Shown piece after piece: positions 1 to 8,217 of a DNA stretch of 64,000 nt. The stretch's first letter is position 1, and each line of letters opens with the position of its first letter. The DNA is taken from assembly GCA_964449165.1 (NCBI GenBank), contig CAYVAT010000016.1, positions 1 to 64,000 on the forward strand, in the 5' to 3' direction. The position numbers were made by a program, and so were the translations under genes. The DNA is from CAYSCW01 sp964449165. Its GTDB lineage: Bacteria > Acidobacteriota > Aminicenantia > Aminicenantales > Aminicenantaceae. The notes under the pieces are model-generated. The model saw only the letters and a list, made by a program, of their open reading frames with translations, did no database searches and had not been told where the DNA came from.

Positions 1-116
1 GCGGGGATTTTTTCTTGAGCTGCCATCCTTTAGCCCTTAAAAATACTTGACTACAGTAGCATGGAATCTGCTGTTCGTCAAGACAGGCTCCTCTTTTTGC
101 ACTCAAGGTTAAATCC

Positions 117-145
117 TGAACCTCTTCATCAATTTCTGGTATAAT
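117..145 (+). promoter_or_regulatory. Possible promoter of rarA
   Basis: A perfect -10 hexamer TATAAT lies at 140-145, preceded by TGG in a weak extended -10 context. The matching -35 position (117-122, TGAACC) is poor. A start site near 152 would leave a leader of about 13 nt before the rarA ATG at 165. The first 116 bases show no supported gene; a minus-strand ATG at 23-25 opens a frame that runs off the left edge after eight codons and cannot be judged. Confidence 0.35.
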
Positions 146-164
146 TGAATAAAAAGAAGCAAGC

Positions 165-1496
165 ATGAGCCACAAAACGGAAGAAAAGCATGTCCCTTTG
201 GCAGAAAGGATGCGTCCCAGAAGTTTGGAACACTTCTACGGTCAGGAGCATCTGGTTGGCGAGGGGAAGATCCTCAAAGAACTGATTAAATCCAACCGCC
301 TGGTTTCCATCATTTTCTGGGGGCCTCCTGGCTCAGGAAAGACCACTTTGGGCTATATACTTGCCCAACATTTCAATTTTCCCTGCCTCTTCTTCAGCGC
401 TGTCCTCTCCAGTATTAAAGAGATCAAAGAAGTGATGGCTAAGGCGGAAAGCCATAAAAAATTATATGGACAGCCTACAGTAATATTTATAGATGAGATT
501 CATCGTTTTAACAAAGCACAGCAAGGAGCTTTCCTGCCTTACGTAGAGAAAGGGGATATCATCCTTTTTGGTTCCACAACGGAGAATCCTTCCTTTGAGG
601 TCATCGCTCCCTTGCTTTCCCGCATGAAAGTACTTGTCCTCAACCCTTTATCAGATGAAACCTTGGACAGGATCATTCATGAAGCCTTGGAAGATAAGGA
701 GAACGGTCTGGGGAGGCGTCATCTTGAGCTGAATGAGCAGGCTCTGCGGATGATAATCGATTATGCCAATGGAGATGCACGGAGATCATTAAACACACTG
801 GAGATCTCCGCTGATCTGACCAAGGGCAACAGAGTAAATGTAGAAGAAGTCAAGGAAGCCTTGCAGAAGAGAATCCTCCTCTATGACAAGAAAGGGGAGG
901 AGCACTACAATCTCATCTCTGCTCTTCACAAGAGTCTTCGAAACAGCGATGTGGATGCTTCTCTTTATTGGTTGGCCAGGATGGTGGCGGCAGGCGAGGA
1001 TCCTCTTTATATCGCCCGCAGGCTGGTAAGGTTTGCTTCTGAGGATATCGGAATGGCCGATCCTCAAGCCCTAGCTGTAGCCCTCAGCGCCAAAGAGGCT
1101 TATGATTTTATCGGTTCTCCTGAGGGAGAGCTAGCTTTGGCCGAAGCTGTCATCTACTTGGCCTCAGCTCCAAAGAGCAATCGTGCCTATGCTGCTTTCT
1201 TGAAGGCGATGAAGGATGTCGAGCAGAGCCCCTTTGAGCCTGTTCCTTTCCATTTGAGAAATCCTGTTACAGGGCTGATGCGGGAGATGGGATACGGAAA
1301 GGACTACCTCTATGCTCACGATTTTTCCTTCACCACCACAGACATGGAGACCTTTCCCAAGAGACTGAAAGGGCGAAAATATTATGAACCCGGTGAGCTG
1401 GGATTTGAGAAGGATGTCAAGAAGAGAATGGAATGGTGGAATAATCTCAAGGAGAAAATAAAACGGGAGAAAAAGTCTAAAGGAGAAGAATCCTAG
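165..1496 (+). CDS. rarA: Replication-associated recombination protein A (MgsA/RarA AAA ATPase)
   Basis: AAA+ ATPase of the RarA/MgsA/WRNIP1 family, which acts at stalled replication forks as a DNA-dependent ATPase. At 443 residues it is the normal family length. The N-terminus carries the PLAERMRP opening typical of the family, a Walker A loop GPPGSGKT near residue 52, a Walker B FIDEIHRF near residue 110, and the GSTTENPSF sensor segment. The C-terminal half has the conserved DIGMADPQAL and APKSNRAY stretches of the tetramerisation/lid region. The extreme C-terminus is very rich in Lys and Glu. It stands alone ahead of an unrelated lipoprotein gene. The ATG at 165 is the only start that keeps the whole family N-terminus; the GA-rich AAGAAGC before it is a weak ribosome site. 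Confidence 0.95.
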   Translation: MSHKTEEKHVPLAERMRPRSLEHFYGQEHLVGEGKILKELIKSNRLVSIIFWGPPGSGKTTLGYILAQHFNFPCLFFSAVLSSIKEIKEVMAKAESHKKLYGQPTVIFIDEIHRFNKAQQGAFLPYVEKGDIILFGSTTENPSFEVIAPLLSRMKVLVLNPLSDETLDRIIHEALEDKENGLGRRHLELNEQALRMIIDYANGDARRSLNTLEISADLTKGNRVNVEEVKEALQKRILLYDKKGEEHYNLISALHKSLRNSDVDASLYWLARMVAAGEDPLYIARRLVRFASEDIGMADPQALAVALSAKEAYDFIGSPEGELALAEAVIYLASAPKSNRAYAAFLKAMKDVEQSPFEPVPFHLRNPVTGLMREMGYGKDYLYAHDFSFTTTDMETFPKRLKGRKYYEPGELGFEKDVKKRMEWWNNLKEKIKREKKSKGEES

Positions 1497-1773
1497 ATCC
1501 AGCTCCTCGTTACTTTCCTTTTTCCTTCAATAGATAATAGACTTCCCAACTTATTTCATCGGCCACACAACTGACACATGAATTTTCTGTTGTGGCCAGT
1601 TCTCCATCTGCAATCTTTTCTTTCAATATTCTTTTTACTCTTTTCTTTATTTTGTAGAGTTGAATGTAATTGATCATTCTCTTTTTCTCTCTGGAATGAT
1701 ATCAGCATCTTTCTCCCATGTAAAGTTTGTGGAAGGAATGAAAAACATGCTATCATAGCCTTTTTCAAGAAGA

Positions 1774-3537
1774 ATGCGAAAAATCATATTTCTCACCTTC
1801 TTGTGCCTAATTTTGTGCTCTTGTTCTCTTTTTCGTTCTAAAACACTGACTTATCCCGGTGGAGTTATCTTCCCCTTGGAGAAGGATGGAGAAGTCCTTT
1901 ATCAAGGTGAGGTTGTGGAGCACATTGAGAAGCAAGGACGTTATCTTTATCTCTCCACAAGAGCCGGCTTTGTTTACTGCATTGATGGTCAAGAGCGGCA
2001 GAGCATCTGGTCTTTCCAGGCACAGGACGGACTGGAAAGTCCTCCTTGTCTGGGAAAAGAGAATATTTATGTCTATGATAAAAATTCGGTTCTTTACTGT
2101 CTGGATAAAGAAGGCAAGCTGCGCTGGAAAAAAGAATTAGAAGAGAATATTTCCACTGCAGTGGGAGAGAATGCAGGGATAATATTTTTTGGAACCGAAG
2201 AGGGATTTTTGATTGCCCTGAATAAGAAAGATGGTCAAGAATCTTGGCGTTTTCAGGCTGATCAAGCCATCCGTTCCACACCCGTTGTTGGTGAAGGAAT
2301 AATTATTTTTGGCTGTGATGACCATCATCTCTATTTTCTTGATAAGAAAGGGGGCCTTGTGGATAAATTCCCGACCGGCAACAAAATTCAATCCACTCCT
2401 TTGCTGGACGGGAAATCATTGTATTTCGGTTCAGATGATCTGAACTTTTATTCTCTTGATTTTAAGAGAAGAAGAGCGAGATGGAAGGTTAAGATCGGAT
2501 GCAAAGTGTCTGGCTCTCCTCTTATCTATAAGAAAAGAATTCTCTTCCTCTGCCTGGATGGTATTCTTTTCTGTCTGGATAAAGGTAACGGGACTATTCT
2601 TTGGTGGAAGGCTATTCCCTCCCGAAGTTATTACCGGTTAACTCGAGTAGATGAGAAAGTCCTGGTTACTTCGCTTTCTTCTCTTTTAGTTTCATTCGAT
2701 ATCCGTACGGGGGAGAAGGTTGGTGAATTCGATAGCGGCGAGGAAATTCAATCCAACCCTCTTTGGCTTGAACCAGACGTGCTGATCAGCCTCTATGATT
2801 ACAGGAAGGAAAAGGGAAGCCTGGTTTATTTGAAAAAATTAGTGGATGTTAATTTAAACGCATCCAAGGATTCCCCTCAGATTATAGGAGAGGAGCTAGA
2901 ATTTGCAGCTTCCCCCACAGGCTTTTTTAAACCAGAGTTTGAGTTTTCCCTCAATCGGCTTGATCAGGTCTGCTTCCATCTCCCCTTGTTCCTTCTTACT
3001 TCTGTGTGGGAGAGAAAGATTGTCCAGGAGAAGTCGAGCAAGAAAACATGGCGTTGGTATCCAGAGATGGCCGGTCTTTATCTTGTGGAGTTACATGCGG
3101 AGGATGAGAAAGAAAAAGGACAAACCAGAATTCCTTTTATGGTAGTAAAAGAGAAGCCCCAGGTCTCCATACTCTCCTCCCAGAAGTCCCCCCAGAGGGA
3201 AAATCAAGAAGTTGTCTTTCAAGCCACATACAAAGGTCTCAAGACACCGGAATTTGAATTTTACCTCAGCCGGCTGAAGGGGATGGATTTTAATCCCTCA
3301 TTTTTTTACCTCACTATGGAATGGGAGAGGGATGTGGTCCAGGAGAAATCTGAGAAAAACACATGGGCCTGGGTAGAAGAGACGCCTGGTGTCTTTGTGA
3401 TCACAGTTAAGGCTTCCGATGAGGCGGAGGAGACACAGAGCATGGTTCCTTTTATCATAGAGAAAGAAATGGATAAAGACGTCATAACTCGTATTTTCTC
3501 TCTGGTTCGATGGATAAAAATGTGCATCCTTCCCTAG
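1774..3537 (+). CDS. PQQ-like beta-propeller lipoprotein with two C-terminal repeat domains
   Basis: Predicted exported lipoprotein of 587 residues. Residues 1-18 form a lipoprotein signal peptide ending in the lipobox ILCSC. Residues about 25-360 hold successive PQQ/WD-type propeller blades, seen as repeated GxLYCLDKxGKxRW-like segments (for example YCIDGQERQSIW, LYCLDKEGKLRWKK, IALNKKDGQESWRF). This is the fold of BamB and of quinoprotein-like sensors; the Trp ring needed for bound PQQ cannot be judged, so no enzyme activity is claimed. From about 365 on, two tandem copies of a roughly 95-residue beta-rich domain occur, each ending in WERxxVQEKSxKxTWxW, then a PG turn and a beta strand, resembling Ig-like or Y_Y_Y repeats. 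No bam gene adjoins it, so a BamB role is unlikely. The ATG at 1774 follows a weak AAGAAG site. Confidence 0.75.
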   Translation: MRKIIFLTFLCLILCSCSLFRSKTLTYPGGVIFPLEKDGEVLYQGEVVEHIEKQGRYLYLSTRAGFVYCIDGQERQSIWSFQAQDGLESPPCLGKENIYVYDKNSVLYCLDKEGKLRWKKELEENISTAVGENAGIIFFGTEEGFLIALNKKDGQESWRFQADQAIRSTPVVGEGIIIFGCDDHHLYFLDKKGGLVDKFPTGNKIQSTPLLDGKSLYFGSDDLNFYSLDFKRRRARWKVKIGCKVSGSPLIYKKRILFLCLDGILFCLDKGNGTILWWKAIPSRSYYRLTRVDEKVLVTSLSSLLVSFDIRTGEKVGEFDSGEEIQSNPLWLEPDVLISLYDYRKEKGSLVYLKKLVDVNLNASKDSPQIIGEELEFAASPTGFFKPEFEFSLNRLDQVCFHLPLFLLTSVWERKIVQEKSSKKTWRWYPEMAGLYLVELHAEDEKEKGQTRIPFMVVKEKPQVSILSSQKSPQRENQEVVFQATYKGLKTPEFEFYLSRLKGMDFNPSFFYLTMEWERDVVQEKSEKNTWAWVEETPGVFVITVKASDEAEETQSMVPFIIEKEMDKDVITRIFSLVRWIKMCILP

Positions 3538-3591
3538 GAAAGGCTGGTCAAGATTATTTGATCAGGGAAAAAAAAGAAAGGAGATAACAAT

Positions 3592-4137
3592 ATGGACAGA
3601 GAACAGGCTTTAGAAATTGTCCGCCAGCATCTAAAAAACAAGAATCTGGTTAAGCACTCTTTAGCGGTGGAAGCCTGCATGAGAACTCTTGCTCGCCGAC
3701 TGAACCAGGATGTGGAGAAGTGGGGATTAGCAGGAATCCTCCATGACCTGGATTATGAGATAACAGAGAAGAGTCCCGAGCTGCACACCACAGAAACCGT
3801 GAAGATTTTAAAAGAGATGGATATGGAGCCTGAAATCATTCAGGCTATCCAGGCCCATGCTGGGCAGGTTTTATGCCAGAGCGAAATGGACTGGGCCATA
3901 TTTTCCATTGATCCCTTAACCGGTTTAATCATAGCCGCCACCCTGATGCACCCCAGCAGAAAGCTCAAGGATGTCGATCTGGGCTTTGTCAAGAGAAGGT
4001 ATAAAGAAAAAAGTTTTGCCCGTGGAGCAAGGCGAGAGGACATCGAACAGATCAAGAACGTCGGTCTTGATTTGGATGAATTCATATCCATTTGTTTAGA
4101 AGCCATGCAGGGAATCGATAAAGAGCTCGGTCTCTAG
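3592..4137 (+). CDS. HD-domain (HDIG-type) hydrolase
   Basis: Small cytoplasmic HD-superfamily protein of 181 residues. The metal-binding His and the HD pair appear in order: KHSLAVE near residue 22, then GILHDLDYE near residue 48, and a later AIQAHAG segment. Such single-domain HDIG proteins (TIGR00277 family) are annotated as predicted phosphohydrolases or nucleotidases with unknown substrate. A clear AAGGAG ribosome site lies about 9 nt before the ATG. It begins 54 nt after the lipoprotein gene and could be cotranscribed with it, but nothing links their functions. Confidence 0.85.
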   Translation: MDREQALEIVRQHLKNKNLVKHSLAVEACMRTLARRLNQDVEKWGLAGILHDLDYEITEKSPELHTTETVKILKEMDMEPEIIQAIQAHAGQVLCQSEMDWAIFSIDPLTGLIIAATLMHPSRKLKDVDLGFVKRRYKEKSFARGARREDIEQIKNVGLDLDEFISICLEAMQGIDKELGL

Positions 4138-4259
4138 CAAGATTAGATTGAACTCCTGTTGTGAAAATACTATATTGAGTGATCGTATTTTTGAGAGCCG
4201 GGATCCTGGCTTTAAATAAATTTGTCAGGAAATCCCAAAATAATAAAAAGGAGGACAAG

Positions 4260-5891
4260 ATGAGCAATGCTATCGTAAGGGTTCCTCGTCCCATAAACGA
4301 GAAAGTTTACAGTTATGCTCCGGGAACTGCGGAGAGGGAGAATCTGAAGACCCAGCTGGAGAAAATGCTGAGCGAAGAAATTGAGATTCCTTTGATCATA
4401 GGGGGAGAAGAGGTGAAGACCGGAAAACTCGCTGATTGCCGATGCCCTCATGACCATAGACATCTATTGGGGCGTTACCATAAAGCCGGGCCTGAGGAGA
4501 TTGATAAGGCAGTAAAAGCAGCCAAGAAAGCCTGGAATGAATGGTCAGAGATGGACTGGGTCTCCCGAGCTTCGGTCTTCCTCAGGGCAGCAGACTTATT
4601 AGCTACCAAATATCGTTATATTCTGAATGCATCAACGATGCTCGGTCAGTCAAAGACATCCCACCAGGCAGAGATCGATTCTGCCTGCGAGCTGATCGAT
4701 TTTTACCGATTTAATCCCTACTTCATGAGCTTGATCTATACCGAACAGCCTGACTCCGCTCCCTCGACCTGGAATTACATGGAATACCGGCCTCTAGAGG
4801 GATTTGTCTTTGCTGTAACACCTTTCAACTTCACTTCGATTGCGGGCAATTTGCCCACTTCGCCGGCTATCATGGGAAACTGTGTGTTGTGGAAGCCCGC
4901 CTCTTCGGCTGTCTATTCTGCCTATTTCCTGACCCAACTCTGGAAAGAGGCAGGATTGCCCGACGGTGTGATCAATTTTATTCCTGGTCCTGGTCGTTAT
5001 GTGGGAGATCCTGTCCTGGAAAAGCCCGACTTGGCCGGGGTTCATTTCACAGGCAGTACGGTTGTTTTCCAATCGATGTGGAAGACAATCGGAGCCAGTA
5101 TCATGAATTACAGGAGTTATCCTCGGATCGTGGGTGAGACCGGCGGAAAAGATTTTATATTCGTCCACCCTTCTGCTGATACGGATGCGGTCACTACAGC
5201 TCTAGTCAGAGGCGCCTTTGAGTATCAGGGTCAGAAGTGCTCAGCAGCCAGTCGAGCCTATCTCCCTTCGAATCTCTGGCCTTCTGTCAAGGAAAGGATG
5301 TTGGATGAGATCAAGACCATCAAGGTGGGAGATGTGGCTGATTTTTCCGTTTTCATGGGAGCTGTGATAGACAAATTGGCTTTTGATAGTATTGTAGAGT
5401 ATATCGAGTATGCAAAAGAATCCAGCGATTCCGACATCATCTGTGGCGGAGACTACGATGAATCCAAAGGTTATTTTATCCAGCCGACAGTGGTTGTGAC
5501 CCAAAATCCAAAACATAAGCTGATGGAAGAGGAGATATTTGGCCCTGTTCTCACTGTCTATGTCTATCCGGAAAAGGAATACAAAGAGACGCTTGCTCTC
5601 TGTAATGAAACTTCTCCTTACGGATTGACTGGCTCTATTTTTGCCAATGATCGCCAAGCTATTATTGATGCCCTGGTTGTACTCCGCCATGCAGCCGGAA
5701 ACTTTTACATCAACGATAAGCCTACAGGAGCTGTTGTCGGCCAACAGCCTTTTGGCGGAGCTCGAGGTTCAGGCACTAACGATAAGGCCGGCTCTTATTT
5801 GAATCTTCTGCGCTGGGCGAGTGCACGAACGGTCAAGGAAAATTTAAATCCTCCAAAGGATTATCGCTATCCCTACATGGAAGAGGAATAG
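4260..5891 (+). CDS. pruA: L-glutamate gamma-semialdehyde (1-pyrroline-5-carboxylate) dehydrogenase
   Basis: NAD-dependent aldehyde dehydrogenase oxidising glutamate gamma-semialdehyde, the last step of proline catabolism to glutamate. I place the start at the ATG at 4260, which follows AAGGAGG; the frame stays open upstream to 4179, but that extension has no ribosome site. The product is then 543 residues, the length of the stand-alone P5CDH group that includes eukaryotic ALDH4A1. Visible features are the substrate-pocket region TPFNFTSIAGN, the NAD-site FTGST, general base Glu293 in GETGGKD and catalytic Cys327 in YQGQKCSAASR, with GARGSGTNDK near the end. No proline dehydrogenase (putA/prodh) is present in the window, so P5C must come from elsewhere, for instance from ornithine. 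The ALDH7 gene follows after 29 nt. Confidence 0.93.
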   Translation: MSNAIVRVPRPINEKVYSYAPGTAERENLKTQLEKMLSEEIEIPLIIGGEEVKTGKLADCRCPHDHRHLLGRYHKAGPEEIDKAVKAAKKAWNEWSEMDWVSRASVFLRAADLLATKYRYILNASTMLGQSKTSHQAEIDSACELIDFYRFNPYFMSLIYTEQPDSAPSTWNYMEYRPLEGFVFAVTPFNFTSIAGNLPTSPAIMGNCVLWKPASSAVYSAYFLTQLWKEAGLPDGVINFIPGPGRYVGDPVLEKPDLAGVHFTGSTVVFQSMWKTIGASIMNYRSYPRIVGETGGKDFIFVHPSADTDAVTTALVRGAFEYQGQKCSAASRAYLPSNLWPSVKERMLDEIKTIKVGDVADFSVFMGAVIDKLAFDSIVEYIEYAKESSDSDIICGGDYDESKGYFIQPTVVVTQNPKHKLMEEEIFGPVLTVYVYPEKEYKETLALCNETSPYGLTGSIFANDRQAIIDALVVLRHAAGNFYINDKPTGAVVGQQPFGGARGSGTNDKAGSYLNLLRWASARTVKENLNPPKDYRYPYMEEE

Positions 5892-5920
5892 GAGCACATC
5901 TGAAAAAGAAGGAGAGAGAG

Positions 5921-7444
5921 ATGGAAAGGTTACTCCAAAAATTGGGAATAAAGGATCTAAACATCGGTGCCTGTGCTGGACAGGATGCCTGGTACCAAGA
6001 TCCTCAGAGCCAGGAACTTGTCTCTCGTAATCCTGCAACCGGAGAACCTATTGCCAGAGTTCTCCAGGCCACCGAGAAGACATACGAACAGGTGGTAACA
6101 CAGGCTTTAGAAGCCTTTTCACGATGGCGGAGGATGCCTGCCCCAAAGAGGGGATTGGTGGTTCGTGATTTGGGAGTGGCATTGCGAGAGTTGAAGGAAC
6201 CCCTGGGAGAGCTAGTGACTCTGGAGATGGGGAAGATAAAGGCAGAGGGGAGGGGGGAGGTTCAGGAAATGATCGACATCTGCGATTTTGCCGTCGGACT
6301 TTCCCGCCAGCTATACGGTCTGACCATGCACTCTGAACGTCCCGGACATCGTATGTACGAACAGTGGCATCCTCTGGGTGTCATCGGAGTGATCACAGCA
6401 TTCAATTTTCCTGTGGCTGTCTGGGCATGGAATGCAGCCATCGCGGCTGTCTGCGGTAATGCTGTTATCTGGAAGCCTTCCTCCGACGCTCCATTAACAG
6501 CTATTGCTGTCCAGCACGTGGCAAACCAGGTGATGGCCGATCATGGATTCAAGGGTATTTTTAATCTTCTTGTGGGGCGAGGAGCTGTGGTGGGAGAGAG
6601 GATGATCAGCGACAAGAGGATTCCTTTGATATCCTTCACCGGTTCCACACAGATGGGGAGAAGAGTTTCAGAGGCTGTGGCTCGTCGGTTCGGGAGAACT
6701 ATCCTCGAGCTTGGAGGAAACAACGCCATCATTGTAGCCGAGGATGCTGACCTGGATATGGCTGTTCGTACCATCCTTTTCGGGGCAGTGGGCACAGCTG
6801 GTCAGCGCTGCACCACAACCCGCCGGGTTATCATGCACAGGTCTATCGCTAAAGAATTGACAGAGCGAACGATCAAAGCCTACCAACAGGTAAGGATCGG
6901 GGATCCTCTGGAAGAGGGGATATTGATGGGACCTCTGGTAACAAAGGCAGCAGTGGAGGACATGATGGCTGCTTTGGAGAGGGCCGAAGAGCAGGAAGGT
7001 GAGGTGATCTGCGGCGGCCACCGTCTCCAGGATTTAGGTGAGCAGTTTGTGGAGCCTGCCATCGTCAAGATGCCTTCCCAGACTGAAATCATCCATCAGG
7101 AGACATTTGCCCCCATTCTCTATTTGTTGGAATATGAAACCATCGAAGAAGCCATCAGACTCCATAATGAAGTTCCCCAGGGTCTCTCCAGTTCAATATT
7201 TACCACCAACCTGATAACCGCCGAGAAGTTTCTCTCCCATGAAGGATCTGACTGCGGTATTGCTAACGTCAATATCGGGACATCCGGAGCGGAGATTGGA
7301 GGTGCTTTCGGCGGGGAGAAGGAAACTGGAGGAGGACGAGAGTCCGGCTCAGACGCCTGGAAGGGATACATGCGCCGTCAGACAAACACCATCAACTGGT
7401 CCAAGGAGCTTCCTCTAGCTCAGGGAATCAAGTTCGGAGATTGA
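5921..7444 (+). CDS. ALDH7-family aldehyde dehydrogenase (alpha-aminoadipate semialdehyde type)
   Basis: Aldehyde dehydrogenase of 507 residues with the hallmarks of the ALDH7 (antiquitin/AmaB) family: the N-terminal LNIGACAG, the base-containing LELGGNNAIIV, and the catalytic segment TAGQRCTTTRR with Cys297. Known ALDH7 members oxidise alpha-aminoadipate semialdehyde in lysine degradation and also betaine or lipid aldehydes. Together with the neighbouring P5C dehydrogenase this suggests paired oxidation of the five- and six-carbon amino acid semialdehydes from proline/ornithine and lysine; that pairing is inference. A GGAGAGAG ribosome site precedes the ATG. Its stop codon overlaps the start of the next gene, so the two are translationally coupled. 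Confidence 0.88.
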   Translation: MERLLQKLGIKDLNIGACAGQDAWYQDPQSQELVSRNPATGEPIARVLQATEKTYEQVVTQALEAFSRWRRMPAPKRGLVVRDLGVALRELKEPLGELVTLEMGKIKAEGRGEVQEMIDICDFAVGLSRQLYGLTMHSERPGHRMYEQWHPLGVIGVITAFNFPVAVWAWNAAIAAVCGNAVIWKPSSDAPLTAIAVQHVANQVMADHGFKGIFNLLVGRGAVVGERMISDKRIPLISFTGSTQMGRRVSEAVARRFGRTILELGGNNAIIVAEDADLDMAVRTILFGAVGTAGQRCTTTRRVIMHRSIAKELTERTIKAYQQVRIGDPLEEGILMGPLVTKAAVEDMMAALERAEEQEGEVICGGHRLQDLGEQFVEPAIVKMPSQTEIIHQETFAPILYLLEYETIEEAIRLHNEVPQGLSSSIFTTNLITAEKFLSHEGSDCGIANVNIGTSGAEIGGAFGGEKETGGGRESGSDAWKGYMRRQTNTINWSKELPLAQGIKFGD

Positions 7445-7668
7445 TGGAAGCCAAGGTTACCCTGGAGATGCAGGTAGAGGAGCTGGTGGAGGCCTTCCCT
7501 GAGGCGGTGAGATTCCTCACCAGGCGCGGGTTGAGATGCATAAGATGTGGTGAACCTGTCTGGGGCACCCTGAAGGAATTTCTCCTGAGCGAGAGCGTGG
7601 AAGATCCTCAGAGGTTGGTTGAAGAGCTAAATGCCTACATCCAGGAAAGAAGGCGAGAAGCAGGATAG
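7444..7668 (+). CDS. DUF1858-domain small Cys-pair protein
   Basis: Cytoplasmic protein of 74 residues whose central part fits DUF1858: a helix (ELVEAFPEAVRFLTRRG), then a CIRCGE pair and a second helix beginning TLKEFL. The family is often called the hybrid-cluster-protein-associated redox disulfide domain, and the Cys-x-x-Cys pair is its only candidate functional group; the actual role is not known. The ATG at 7444 shares its A with the TGA of the ALDH7 gene; an in-frame TTG at 7441 is an alternative start. Tight coupling to an aldehyde dehydrogenase is the most informative context. Confidence 0.75.
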   Translation: MEAKVTLEMQVEELVEAFPEAVRFLTRRGLRCIRCGEPVWGTLKEFLLSESVEDPQRLVEELNAYIQERRREAG

Positions 7669-7767
7669 AAACAGATTAAGAATGGCTTTGAACTTTATCT
7701 GGGTGTTTTACGTATTTATTAATGGCAGAATGAGAGGAAGAGAATACCTCTTCTGAAGGATGCAAAA

Positions 7768-7971
7768 ATGGCAAAAAAACTTTATCGATCCCAGAAACAG
7801 AAGATGTTAGGAGGCGTTTGCGGAGGCCTGGCAGAATATTTTGATGTGGATGTAACTCCCATCCGGCTCCTTTTTATAGCCCTCACGATTTTTACGGCTC
7901 TGTTCCCCATGGTGATCTTTTACATCATTGCCTGGATTATCGTTCCCGTGGAAGAAGAAGCAAAAAATTAA
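7768..7971 (+). CDS. PspC-domain membrane protein
   Basis: A 67-residue PspC-domain protein. The N-terminus KKLYRSQKQKMLGGVCGGLAEYF is the domain signature, followed by the conserved DVTPIRLLF and one hydrophobic segment (about residues 32-60) ending in IIVPVEEE. In enterobacteria PspC is an inner-membrane sensor partner of the phage-shock response, but many bacteria encode stand-alone short PspC proteins like this one, and no pspA or pspB lies nearby. It is preceded by about 100 bases of noncoding sequence and followed by a dispersed hairpin element. Confidence 0.85.
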   Translation: MAKKLYRSQKQKMLGGVCGGLAEYFDVDVTPIRLLFIALTIFTALFPMVIFYIIAWIIVPVEEEAKN

Positions 7972-7989
7972 ATATTGTTCCCCAGAGGG

Positions 7990-8138
7990 AATGTCTCCAT
8001 TTCCGTGATAGCAAATAAAAACGGCAGTTCCTGTCCATCCACGCCTAGACCCTCCCACCTTCCACCATGGGCTTTGGATGAACAGGAACCGCCACTTCAA
8101 ACCTGACTGTTCCCAAAATCGTCACGGAAGTGGAGGGG
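7990..8138. repeat. Dispersed hairpin element, copy A (core 8022-8092, outer arms 7990-8011 and 8121-8138)
   Basis: Intergenic element between pspC and the deoxynucleoside kinase gene. The core is an imperfect inverted repeat: GGCAGTTCCTGTCCATCC near 8023-8040 pairs with GGATGAACAGGAACCGCC at 8075-8092 at about 16 of 18 positions. The loop contains ACCCTCCCACC and GGGCTT, shared with copies at 22137 and 62621. Outside the core, a second inverted pair (7990-8011 against 8121-8138) contains TTCCGTGAT and its partner TCACGGAA, related to the 31-bp repeat seen elsewhere in the window. It could be a palindromic mobile repeat or a structured RNA. Confidence 0.7.
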
Positions 8139-8217
8139 CTATCTTCTCCAGATTTTAAATTGACTTCTCCTGGCTGATAGGTTATGTTTTAGCCGACTTT
8201 TTTATCCGGTTCAGAAG

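Noticed and set aside
1556..1768. A 70-codon minus-strand frame in the gap before the propeller lipoprotein
   Set aside because: Composition is mostly charged low-complexity, there is no ribosome site, and no family pattern; it is more likely noncoding upstream sequence.
1774..3537. Assignment of the propeller lipoprotein as BamB
   Set aside because: The propeller and lipobox fit, but length, the two extra C-terminal domains and lack of neighbouring bam, der or hisS genes argue against it.
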